Assembly (NCBI GenBank): GCA_964472565.1
Contig: CAYYNB010000042.1
Coordinates: 1 to 39,210 of the forward strand
DNA from: DATAMF01 sp964472565
GTDB lineage: Bacteria > Chloroflexota > Anaerolineae > Aggregatilineales > Aggregatilineaceae
Reading direction: 5' to 3'
Length of the DNA: 39,210 bases
The notes beneath the pieces were generated by a model. That model did not search any database. It saw only the letters and a list, made by a program, of their open reading frames with translations, and had not been told where the DNA came from. Shown in pieces: positions 16,217 through 23,295 of this stretch. Each line of letters begins with the position of its first letter. The first letter of the stretch is position 1. Position numbers and translations under genes: made by a program.

Positions 16217-17584
16217 ACCGATGGGGAGTTCAACTATAAATTGGCTCCCCTGCCCCACCTGACTCTCCACCCAAATACGGCCCTGGTGCAGACGGACGAG
16301 TTCCTGGCTGATTGCCAGCCCCAGACCGGAGCCAGTTTGATCCCGCTGGCGGGCTTCGTCGGTACGATAGAAGCGCTCAAAGATATGCTTCGCCTGTTCC
16401 GGGGTTAAGCCTGGCCCGGTGTCGGATACGACGAAACGAATAAAAGACCCATACTGAGTGGTTGTCACCGTGACTTGCCCCCCTGTGGGAGTATGTTTCA
16501 GGGCATTGGAAACCAAATTAGCAAGAACCTGCCGCAAACGGCCCGCATCGGCCTTGATGGAAGGTAAATTATCATTCGTATTGGTACTGAGCGCTATCCC
16601 CTGATCCTGCGCCAGCGATGCAAAATCGGATACTACCTGCTGTGTCAGACTGCCGGGGGCGACCTGTGTTATTTCGAGCGGCAGCCGATCCGCTTCGGCC
16701 CGCGTTAATGTGCGTAAGTCTTCGATCAACCGCCCTAAATGCAGAGTCTGGTCATACACAACCGCCAACTGTTCCGTATTAAGCGGAAAGATGCCATCCA
16801 TCATGGCTTCGAGCTGGCCCCGCATGACGCTAACCGGGGAGCGCAGTTCATGCGCAATATCGGACGTCATGCGCTGACGAAGCACCTGACTTTCAGCCAG
16901 AGCGGCGGACATGGCATTAAAAGCCGCTGCTACATCGCGGAATTCGCTGGTCCCGCTCAGCGGCATTTGGGTTCCCAGTTCACCGCGTGCAATTTGCGCC
17001 GCCGATGTCCTCAGATATCTTAGGGGGCGAACCAGCAGCCAAGCGAATCCCAAGCCGAGGGCAACCGCCAGCAGAACCGCAATACCCGCCGTCAGCGTCA
17101 GGGCGCGTGATACATCGTCAAGAAAATTCTGCTGGGCGTGATCAAGCGCTTGCATCCCCGCAGTTGCGCGAACAAGATACCCAACGGTCTTACCATCAGT
17201 CACCAAAGCCAGCGCGATTTCACGTTCATTCTGGTTTAATGTGCGCCCAATTTGAGACAGATCGTTGGCGGCGATCACCGTATAGTCAGATTGGGCTAAT
17301 AAAAAACTAGGGCCGCCTTCGCCGCCCCGCCCCTGACCTGCACCGCGCCCACTGCCACGCCCACTTGTTAACAGGTCCTGTGCTCCGTCCCATGATCCGG
17401 CAGCGGCATAGAGGTTTTCCAGCGATTGGATGAGATCACTGCTGCTGTTCACCATGTTCTGCTGCCCGACATAACGGCGAAAACTGGTCGTTGTGGTCTG
17501 ATTAACGATAACGGCAACGATGCCTACAGTGAGGAGCGATATGATTACAAAAATTGAGGCCAGCCGAACCCAGAGTTTATTCAT
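16211..17584 (-). CDS. BaeS-like sensor histidine kinase
   Basis: The 457-residue kinase has membrane helices at about residues 8-28 and 163-185, enclosing an extracytoplasmic sensor region. A HAMP linker follows. The HisKA domain has phospho-acceptor His245 in DIAHELRSP, and the ATPase domain shows NLVSNALKH, DTGPGL and GSGLGLAI. The sensor region contains an unusual Gly/Arg-rich stretch at residues 75-91. It overlaps the response regulator gene by 8 bases and is co-transcribed with it. Its end overlaps the convergent ABC exporter by 6 bases. An envelope-stress or drug-sensing role, possibly for that exporter, is an inference from position. Confidence 0.9.
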   Translation of the reverse strand: MNKLWVRLASIFVIISLLTVGIVAVIVNQTTTTSFRRYVGQQNMVNSSSDLIQSLENLYAAAGSWDGAQDLLTSGRGSGRGAGQGRGGEGGPSFLLAQSDYTVIAANDLSQIGRTLNQNEREIALALVTDGKTVGYLVRATAGMQALDHAQQNFLDDVSRALTLTAGIAVLLAVALGLGFAWLLVRPLRYLRTSAAQIARGELGTQMPLSGTSEFRDVAAAFNAMSAALAESQVLRQRMTSDIAHELRSPVSVMRGQLEAMMDGIFPLNTEQLAVVYDQTLHLGRLIEDLRTLTRAEADRLPLEITQVAPGSLTQQVVSDFASLAQDQGIALSTNTNDNLPSIKADAGRLRQVLANLVSNALKHTPTGGQVTVTTTQYGSFIRFVVSDTGPGLTPEQAKHIFERFYRTDEARQRDQTGSGLGLAISQELVRLHQGRIWVESQVGQGSQFIVELPIGL

Positions 17585-18257
17585 CGCTGCGCATCCGATA
17601 CCCTACGCCATACACCGTCTCGATCAGGTCGCCGGCTGGCCCTAATTTTGCGCGCAGATTTTTGATATGGACATCCACCGTGCGTTCATAGGCCGCGAAA
17701 GCCTCACCCTGGGTATGTTCCAACAGTTCCATGCGAGTAAAAACGCGCCCTGGCCGGTTCATGAGGGCCGCCAACAAATCAAATTCAGAACGCGTAAGGT
17801 CAAGCGGCTGAGCATCCAGGGTGATCTCGCGGGATTCTTCTTTCAACAGCAGGCCATTGACACGCAAGATGACCGATTCACCGGCGAGGTCGCCATAAGC
17901 ACGGCGGAGAGCGGCTTTCACCCGGGCAACCAGTACCCGTGGGCTGAAGGGTTTGGTGACGTAATCATCGGCTCCCAGTTCCAACCCGGCGGTCTGATCG
18001 GCTTCGTCATCACGAGCGGTGAGCATGATGATCGGGACCGCGCTTTCCTTTCGAATCAGCCGTGCCGCCTCAAAACCGTCCATTTCGGGCATCATCACAT
18101 CGAGCAGAATGAGATCGGGATGCTCATGGCGCATGCTGAACAGGGCATCCTGGCCGTTGCCCGCGACAAACACAGTGTAACCCGACTCTTCCAAATAGGC
18201 CCGTACGGTACGGCGCAGTTGGGCATCGTCATCTGCGATTAAGATCGAGCGAGGCAT
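17577..18257 (-). CDS. OmpR-family response regulator
   Basis: The 226-residue regulator has a receiver domain with acidic residues Asp9-Asp11, phospho-acceptor Asp53 (LLDVMMPEMDG), Thr80 and Lys102. A winged-helix DNA-binding domain follows, with the typical LTRSEFDLLAALMNRPGRVFTR and YGVGYRM motifs. AGGAG lies 7 bases before the ATG. It is the first gene of the two-component pair. Its cognate kinase is encoded next. The target genes are unknown; the exporter and the L,D-transpeptidase gene beside it are natural candidates. Confidence 0.92.
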   Translation of the reverse strand: MPRSILIADDDAQLRRTVRAYLEESGYTVFVAGNGQDALFSMRHEHPDLILLDVMMPEMDGFEAARLIRKESAVPIIMLTARDDEADQTAGLELGADDYVTKPFSPRVLVARVKAALRRAYGDLAGESVILRVNGLLLKEESREITLDAQPLDLTRSEFDLLAALMNRPGRVFTRMELLEHTQGEAFAAYERTVDVHIKNLRAKLGPAGDLIETVYGVGYRMRSDE

Positions 18258-18343
18258 GGTTAGCTCCTGTTCACGGCAAGGCAGAAACTCTGTTTATATC
18301 CAGAATACTCTAACTTTGTGTGAATCTTATGAAAGAGATGCCG

Positions 18344-19411
18344 CTAGCCGGGCTTTTCGTCGTACACATAGACACGGGTGTTCATGATAATCCAGTTGTC
18401 CCACAGCCACTTGGCATCGCTCACACTGAGATTAACACAGCCATGCGACCAGTAGTAGCCGAAATTGTCGTGCCAGTAGACGCCGTGCAGCGCTTCGCGC
18501 CAATTGAAATACATGTGATACGGGACCTGATCGAGCGCATAAAAGTTGTCGCTCCCAGCGGCACCTTCCATTGGCCCCACTTCCCAAAACAGCTCGACTT
18601 TCCATACACCGGGATCGGTTTGCCACTTTTCCTCGTCCATATCGCCGGTAGAAACCAGCGTTGCCATCATGGGGCGTTCCCCTTCGTAAGCAACCAGGTT
18701 TTGCTCATAGGTGCTCACGCCCACCCACCGCCAGTTGTAAACGGCAGGCGGTGTGGGATGCACGATGCTGAGATTTGTTTGGATCGCCCATTGTTTGGGG
18801 CCGACAAGGTGCCAGTCCAATTCACCCACATGCACGGTGGCATAGATGTTCATCAGATCGTAACGACTGAATGACCCCGATTGTTGGCAGTTACGCCGAC
18901 CACCGGGCGTTAATGAAGTACAGTGCGTATTAATTGCCCAGGCGAAGGGCATCTCCATATGGTTGATGATGACGCCGGTGAAGGTCGAGGGTTCGGCAAA
19001 GATCGCGTTTTCAAGCGAGGCCCAGCGGCCTGGACGGATCTCGGCCCAATTACCGGATGTTTGAAGCACATTAAAATAGCCGCTGCGGCCAGCCGTGAGA
19101 TTTTCAACCACATTACCATTGGGAGCATCGTAGAGCGGCACTTCGTCAGCATCAAAATAGATAAAATCCTGCCCCGCAATCACGCCAAGATCGTAGGGGA
19201 CCGGCGTTACGTCAGGATAGGGCTGCGCCGCCATAACCGCATCACATTCAGGGGTTTGTAATATTTGGGCTGTAATGCCCGCGCAGCCCGGATGTCCCTG
19301 GATCGCCGGAGCAGCAGGTGCAGCAGGGACAGCAGGCGGAGCAGGATTTGCTGGGGCAAAGCCAACCAGAGTAGTCAGCAAGATAACCAGAATAAACAGG
19401 AAGTTCACCAT
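18344..19411 (-). CDS. Exported L,D-transpeptidase (YkuD family)
   Basis: The 355-residue protein starts with a hydrophobic signal segment (residues 3-20), followed by an Ala/Pro-rich linker (22-38). An SH3-like region lies near residues 75-130. The C-terminal YkuD catalytic domain has the HGVYWH...SHGCVNLS motif with His309, His323 and catalytic Cys325. L,D-transpeptidases make 3-3 peptidoglycan cross-links or attach proteins to the wall, acting outside the membrane. A peptidoglycan-related enzyme fits a cell with murein. The gene has its own likely promoter and lies 86 bases from the response regulator. The residues between about 130 and 290 are longer than in minimal YkuD proteins. Confidence 0.85.
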   Translation of the reverse strand: MVNFLFILVILLTTLVGFAPANPAPPAVPAAPAAPAIQGHPGCAGITAQILQTPECDAVMAAQPYPDVTPVPYDLGVIAGQDFIYFDADEVPLYDAPNGNVVENLTAGRSGYFNVLQTSGNWAEIRPGRWASLENAIFAEPSTFTGVIINHMEMPFAWAINTHCTSLTPGGRRNCQQSGSFSRYDLMNIYATVHVGELDWHLVGPKQWAIQTNLSIVHPTPPAVYNWRWVGVSTYEQNLVAYEGERPMMATLVSTGDMDEEKWQTDPGVWKVELFWEVGPMEGAAGSDNFYALDQVPYHMYFNWREALHGVYWHDNFGYYWSHGCVNLSVSDAKWLWDNWIIMNTRVYVYDEKPG

Positions 19412-19443
19412 CCCAATCCCATATCACTCAACTCGGTGACGCC

Positions 19444-19471
19444 ATCATACCGCAAATTCACAGCAGGCCAA
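19444..19471 (-). promoter_or_regulatory. Candidate promoter of the L,D-transpeptidase gene
   Basis: Read on the minus strand, TTGGCC (19471-19466) and TATGAT (19449-19444) are separated by 16 bases. The predicted start is near 19437, 26 bases before the start codon. Confidence 0.5.
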
Positions 19472-19501
19472 TATGCCGTTGGGTAAACGCCGGGAATGCG
19501 C

Positions 19502-20680
19502 TTAATCCACAATATTCCGGTCGAAAGCCTTATCTGCTTTTAGATCACCGCCGGACCAAACCCGCTGCGAAGTCCAGGGAACGGCCTCACTCGTCCAAAA
19601 TGGGTGAGCGGGGGATAATCCGAGCGGCAAAAAGCCAACTGTACATAAATATAAGCTCCCGGTGGAAATGTAGGACTCGGCAAGGTCGGGTTGGTGTCCA
19701 GCCAGTCCCAGCGTGAGCCATCCCGCCGGATCAAATGTGCCCGGTGCGCCGAGTGTCCGCCGGATCACAGCCGTGAGCGCACCACGTACCTGGGCACGAG
19801 TTAGATCAGGGGGCAGATCATCCCGCAGCGCCATTTGGGCGAGCAGTTGAAACGCGCCATTTCGATAGCAGATGGAACGTCCGATCACAGGAAAAGAACC
19901 ATCCGGTGCAATCAACCGTTCCTGGACAGCAGCATAGCGCAGCGCCCGCATCCGAAATCCTTCGCGGAGTCGATCCCACACAGGATTAACACCGGCTATT
20001 GTTTCCACAATGTCCAACAGCATCGGCTGGATCACGTAGCTGTTATAGTAATCCCAGTGAAACTGCGGGCCATCTCCATACGCGCCATCGCCGAGGTACC
20101 ATGACTCGTGCTGACGCAGCGCTACATCAATGCGCAGATGGTCACTGTCTGCACCAACACAGTGCAAAAATGTCTCAATCATTGCGGCAAACAGCAACCA
20201 GTTGTTGTAATTAGGCACAATCATCCGGCACTGCTTTACGGCCTTAATCACCCATTCCTGGGTTTGGGCATCAAGGCCATACCACAGCACCGGCAACGCA
20301 CGTAAGATACCGTAAGTCAAAAAGGCGGCATCTACCAGGGGCTGGCGATTATCGCTGTTCGATGTCCCGGCAAAGTTCATATAATCCGGCGACGCCGGAT
20401 CGCAGGCCATCCGCAGTCCTTGCCGGACCCATAACAAAACTTCATCGCGCAAGGCCGCTTCTTCCTTATCCAGATCAGGGGCGGCAAGCCAGGGCGCAAC
20501 CCCGGCCAGGGCGCGCCCAAATGCTTCGAGATGCGCGACATGATCGCGTGGGCGCGGGTGTGCTGTCTCAACAGGCATCACAGCCTTCAGCCGACCTTCA
20601 GCTAACGCACTGAAGACAGGCTTCACGACCTGATAAAGCATCTCAACCCAATAGTGACGATCTTGTGCGACAGCAGCCAT
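19502..20680 (-). CDS. DUF2264 domain protein, probable carbohydrate-active
   Basis: The 392-residue protein matches DUF2264 in its features: MNFAGTSNSDNRQPLVDAAFLTYGI, VPNYNNWLLFAAMIE, ESWYLGDGAYGDGPQFHWDYYNSYVIQP and RNGAFQLLAQ. Family members have an (alpha/alpha)-barrel resembling polysaccharide lyases and unsaturated glucuronyl hydrolases. Their genes often lie among sugar-degradation genes. The exact substrate is not known. No signal peptide is seen, so it probably acts in the cytosol. Two adjacent ATGs are possible (20683 and 20680). I chose 20680, which is 5 bases from AGGAG; the other is only 2 bases away. It follows the ThuA-like gene by 11 bases and is probably co-transcribed. Confidence 0.75.
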   Translation of the reverse strand: MAAVAQDRHYWVEMLYQVVKPVFSALAEGRLKAVMPVETAHPRPRDHVAHLEAFGRALAGVAPWLAAPDLDKEEAALRDEVLLWVRQGLRMACDPASPDYMNFAGTSNSDNRQPLVDAAFLTYGILRALPVLWYGLDAQTQEWVIKAVKQCRMIVPNYNNWLLFAAMIETFLHCVGADSDHLRIDVALRQHESWYLGDGAYGDGPQFHWDYYNSYVIQPMLLDIVETIAGVNPVWDRLREGFRMRALRYAAVQERLIAPDGSFPVIGRSICYRNGAFQLLAQMALRDDLPPDLTRAQVRGALTAVIRRTLGAPGTFDPAGWLTLGLAGHQPDLAESYISTGSLYLCTVGFLPLGLSPAHPFWTSEAVPWTSQRVWSGGDLKADKAFDRNIVD

Positions 20681-20691
20681 CATAGCTCCTC

Positions 20692-21342
20692 TTAGCGTTG
20701 GGCACACCATTTAATTCCCTGCGCCAGCATGACACGAAAATTGACATTCGCCCAGGTGTCCTGATCGTCTCCGGCTTGCAGACAAAACACCCGGCTCAGC
20801 TTATACTCGCGCGTCCAGGCAAGCGTTGTCATACTAGCAGGATGATCAGTGGTAATCAAAATATGATTTTCCCCAGCAGCGTCCGGCATCAGGTAGGTTT
20901 CATCCCGCATGATCCAATCATCCAATCCGGTACAGATCGGATGATCTGAATCGGCAATGTGACAGCGGATGGTTTGACCATGCGCATATTTTGATAGAGA
21001 TCGATCTGGCATGCCAACCACAGCATTCCACACATCCCAACCGGGAAAGGCCAGCAAACTGTGGTGCATTATAACCAGTCCCTGACGGCTGGTTCCCAAT
21101 TTTTCCAATACCGAATGAACAGAATCAGTGCTTCCTGGTCGAAGTCCTAAATCATCCAGTCCGTGTTGGAGATGGGTGTAAAACACCAGGACATCATAGG
21201 CCTGTCGAACATCGGGCGGAGATGCAACAAAATCCGCCATATGTTGAATATAGGCATCAATGCCCGGCAGTTCACGAAATAAGCGGTGAAAAGCAGGCAC
21301 ATGATAATGATGTCCTCCAGTGAGCACTGCAATTTCCAACAT
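20692..21342 (-). CDS. ThuA-like trehalose-utilisation domain protein
   Basis: The 216-residue protein has the ThuA fold, a class-I glutamine-amidotransferase-like domain. Visible features are the start LEIAVLTGGHHYHVPAFHRLF, the central LVIMHHSLLAFPGWDVWNAVVG and the later DHPICTGL...DETYLM and HPASMTTLAWTREY...RVFCLQAGDD. ThuA proteins are linked to disaccharide metabolism, but their reaction is uncertain. A longer ATG at 21390 lies upstream of the predicted transcription start and next to a terminator, so I prefer ATG 21342. TTG 21348 is another candidate, being 6 bases from AGGAG. It pairs with DUF2264 in a two-gene operon. Confidence 0.75.
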   Translation of the reverse strand: MLEIAVLTGGHHYHVPAFHRLFRELPGIDAYIQHMADFVASPPDVRQAYDVLVFYTHLQHGLDDLGLRPGSTDSVHSVLEKLGTSRQGLVIMHHSLLAFPGWDVWNAVVGMPDRSLSKYAHGQTIRCHIADSDHPICTGLDDWIMRDETYLMPDAAGENHILITTDHPASMTTLAWTREYKLSRVFCLQAGDDQDTWANVNFRVMLAQGIKWCAQR

Positions 21343-21367
21343 AGCCAATCGGCGCTCCTCGCAGTAA

Positions 21368-21395
21368 AGTATAGTTGGCTGCTCATTCATGCAAA
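21368..21395 (-). promoter_or_regulatory. Candidate promoter of the thuA-DUF2264 operon
   Basis: On the minus strand TTTGCA (21395-21390) and TATACT (21373-21368) are 16 bases apart. The start of transcription would be near 21361. The -35 hexamer overlaps the end of the nirK terminator, which helps decide the downstream ATG at 21342. Confidence 0.5.
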
Positions 21396-21420
21396 ACGCC
21401 CAGCAGATGAGGGCGTTTTT
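21393..21420 (-). terminator. Bidirectional intrinsic terminator after nirK
   Basis: AAAACGCCC (21393-21401) pairs perfectly with GGGCGTTTT (21411-21419) across a 9-base loop, with T-runs on both strands. It lies 38 bases after the nirK stop codon and ends the ferredoxin-nirK transcript. Confidence 0.85.
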
Positions 21421-21457
21421 ATCTTATATGGAAGTGCGCGCTATTGCGAGGCGGGTT

Positions 21458-22831
21458 CTAATGACCGGAACCCGCTGTCAGTTCGCCATCGAAAATGGCA
21501 GGATCAGCTTCTCCATCGACCATCAAGTAGGCAACCAATCCACGTTCCAGGCGACTTAGTGCATGATCCACCAGCATAAACCGACCGGGCACATCAAGCT
21601 TGAACTCAATCATCGCGGCTCCACCGGGCGGCACAAGGGTTGTTTGTACATCCGTAAGCGGCGGGCTGGTAATCGATCCCTGGTCGTATACTCGATCCAT
21701 GATCTCGCCGATAACGTGGAACGAGGACGTGAAGTTCGGACCGCCCACACCGAAAAATAGCCGCACGGTTTCGCCAACATTGGCATGCAGCGACTTGGCT
21801 TCGCTCGTTAATCCTGCTGCTGCGCCATTAAAGACAAAGTATTCTGGCGCTTCGGCGAGCATTTTTTCGTGATCAAAGTGTACGAAGCCAGGTGTGCCGT
21901 AGCTTTCCTCGGTATAAATTTCGCCTTGCATCACATAAAACTCGCGATCAACCGGAGGCAGTCCACCTTCCGGCTCAACTAATAACATGCCGTACATCCC
22001 GCTCGCGATATGATGCGCTACGCTGGGCGTGGCGCAGTGATATACAAACAAGCCGGGACTCAGTGCTTTGAAGAAGAAAGTTGCCTCATCACCGGGATTA
22101 AGATTGCTGTAGACTGCTCCACCTCCGGGTCCGGTTGCAGCATGGAAGTCTACGGAATGGGGGAACTGGCTGGTTGTATTGTTGCGAAAATGGACTTCAA
22201 CTGTATCACCAACTCGGATGCGCAGCATCGGGCCGGGAACCTGACCGTTAAAAGTAAAATAGGTCATGGTGGTTCCATCGGCCAACTGCCCGACCACTTC
22301 TTCTGCAACCAGTTCCACTTTGACCGTTTGTGCTTCCCGCTGCGCCAGCGGCGCGGGTACATCTGCCGGGTTGCGAATAATATCTATCCCTTGTGCGCTT
22401 TCGGTTGCAGCGTGCCCAACGACCAAAGTTCCCCACATTCCAGCCTGGCGATGTCCAGGCACAGAGCAGTAGTACACAAATTCGCCCATTTGATCGGCAG
22501 TAAAGGTAACGGAGAATTGTTTTTCCTGTTCAGAAAACTGTTCTGTTTTGACGTTTAATTCGTCAATCACAAAATCATGTAACATGCCGTCCCCGTTAAT
22601 GAGGTTGACCTGGATTACATCACCCGGATTAGCCGTTAGCGTCGGATTGACTATCCCATCAATTTCGCCCCCAACACCAACAAATACCAGTTGCCCGGTG
22701 TCTCCTCCGGTTATTAAGGTATAGGTGACAGTTACTGTTCCTGCTGCGCTCAGCGTTTGATTGGGTGCCGTAAGGAGAAATCCAGCGATTACAGCGGCTA
22801 ATGTGAGTATCACAAAGCGTTTATGTGTCAT
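21458..22831 (-). CDS. nirK: Copper nitrite reductase NirK with N-terminal cupredoxin domain
   Basis: The 457-residue exported enzyme reduces nitrite to nitric oxide in denitrification. After a signal peptide (about 1-30) comes an extra cupredoxin domain (about 33-140) with apparent type-1 copper ligands His85, Cys122, His127 and Met132. The two-domain NirK core has type-1 ligands His225, Cys266, His274 and Met279. Its type-2 ligands are His230, His265 and His423, with catalytic Asp228 and His372 (SSFHVIGE). All copper ligands expected of an active enzyme are present. The fused cupredoxin could relay electrons within the protein, as proposed for other tethered NirKs. It overlaps the ferredoxin gene by 4 bases and lies under the tandem FNR-type boxes. 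Confidence 0.93.
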   Translation of the reverse strand: MTHKRFVILTLAAVIAGFLLTAPNQTLSAAGTVTVTYTLITGGDTGQLVFVGVGGEIDGIVNPTLTANPGDVIQVNLINGDGMLHDFVIDELNVKTEQFSEQEKQFSVTFTADQMGEFVYYCSVPGHRQAGMWGTLVVGHAATESAQGIDIIRNPADVPAPLAQREAQTVKVELVAEEVVGQLADGTTMTYFTFNGQVPGPMLRIRVGDTVEVHFRNNTTSQFPHSVDFHAATGPGGGAVYSNLNPGDEATFFFKALSPGLFVYHCATPSVAHHIASGMYGMLLVEPEGGLPPVDREFYVMQGEIYTEESYGTPGFVHFDHEKMLAEAPEYFVFNGAAAGLTSEAKSLHANVGETVRLFFGVGGPNFTSSFHVIGEIMDRVYDQGSITSPPLTDVQTTLVPPGGAAMIEFKLDVPGRFMLVDHALSRLERGLVAYLMVDGEADPAIFDGELTAGSGH

Positions 22832-23058
22832 TTTTCGTCACCTTGATAGTTTTGCGAAAATCCGATCTCGTAGGGAAGTTCAATCGCGCCGTTTGGACAA
22901 ATTTCCTCGCACACGCCGCAATAAGTACACAGCTCTGGCTGCACAATAACAGCCTGACCTTCAACTAACCCCAACGCCCCGGTTGGGCATCCGGCGGCAC
23001 AATGACCGCAGGCTGTACACCGTTTACGATTGATCAGCGGAACCCAAACCCTGTTCAT
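22828..23058 (-). CDS. Small 2x[4Fe-4S] ferredoxin preceding nirK
   Basis: The 76-residue protein has two cluster motifs, CTACGHCAAGCP and CTYCGVCEEICP, typical of bacterial-type ferredoxins carrying two [4Fe-4S] clusters. No signal peptide is visible, so it is presumably cytosolic, whereas NirK is exported. Direct electron donation across the membrane is therefore unlikely without a partner. I chose ATG 23058 with GGGAG about 7 bases upstream; a longer reading to 23124 would begin upstream of the predicted transcription start. It is the first gene of the nirK operon. It might support an electron-transfer or assembly step, or act with an unidentified membrane protein. Confidence 0.85.
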   Translation of the reverse strand: MNRVWVPLINRKRCTACGHCAAGCPTGALGLVEGQAVIVQPELCTYCGVCEEICPNGAIELPYEIGFSQNYQGDEK

Positions 23059-23082
23059 AAGCTGTCTCCCAAATCTGATCAC

Positions 23083-23088
23083 AGCATA
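23083..23088 (-). promoter_or_regulatory. -10 element of the ferredoxin-nirK operon
   Basis: TATGCT on the minus strand predicts a start of transcription at 23076, 18 bases before the ferredoxin ATG. The proximal FNR-type box is then centred exactly 41.5 bases upstream, the class II activator position, which explains the absence of a good -35 element. Confidence 0.6.
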
Positions 23089-23110
23089 ACCCTTGATGAG
23101 TAGAAGCACC

Positions 23111-23124
23111 TTGACAGGTATCAA
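23111..23124. promoter_or_regulatory. Proximal FNR/DNR-type binding box
   Basis: TTGACAGGTATCAA fits the CRP/FNR consensus TTGAY-N4-RTCAA. It combines a DNR-like half (TTGAC) with an FNR half (ATCAA). The centre is at 23117.5, or -41.5 from the predicted start of the ferredoxin-nirK transcript. Confidence 0.75.
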
Positions 23125-23129
23125 CTCTG

Positions 23130-23143
23130 TTGATCTAGATCAA
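23130..23143. promoter_or_regulatory. Distal FNR-type binding box, perfect consensus
   Basis: TTGATCTAGATCAA is a perfect palindrome and an exact match to the FNR consensus TTGAT-N4-ATCAA. Its centre (23136.5) lies 19 bases from the proximal box, at -60.5, close to the class I position. A CRP/FNR-family oxygen or nitric-oxide sensor is expected to bind here. Confidence 0.85.
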
Positions 23144-23237
23144 GTGTTTCAAACTTGTGGGCTGCCAAGAGGATAAATTTTCCGGCGACATTAACCCGGG
23201 GATATAACAAGCGAATACATTTTATCAGGCTGGGTGG

Positions 23238-23266
23238 TTGACAAACTGTTGGAATCCTGCTTTAAT
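23238..23266 (+). promoter_or_regulatory. Strong sigma-70 promoter of the LacI-type regulator
   Basis: TTGACA (23238-23243) and TTTAAT (23261-23266) are 17 bases apart, a near-consensus promoter. The start of transcription is predicted near 23273, inside the operator that follows. Confidence 0.8.
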
Positions 23267-23270
23267 AAAA

Positions 23271-23284
23271 TTGGACCGGTTCAA
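23271..23284. promoter_or_regulatory. LacI-family operator O1 at the regulator's own promoter
   Basis: TTGGACCGGTTCAA is palindromic apart from one mismatched pair and has the central CG typical of LacI-family operators. It overlaps the predicted transcription start and shares the core GRACCGGTTC with the second operator at 24346. This implies autorepression. Confidence 0.7.
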
Positions 23285-23295
23285 GAGAGGCGTGC

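Noticed and set aside
21343..21390. Longer ThuA start at ATG 21390
   Set aside because: It abuts the nirK terminator and lies upstream of the predicted transcription start near 21361; the family N-terminus begins at residue 17.
23059..23124. 22-residue N-terminal extension of the ferredoxin
   Set aside because: It would begin upstream of the predicted transcription start at 23076 and has no ribosome site; ATG 23058 has GGGAG in place.
23141..23157. Inverted repeat CAAGTGTTTCAAACTTG next to the FNR box
   Set aside because: It has only 5-bp arms overlapping the FNR box, so it is likely a by-product of the box sequence.
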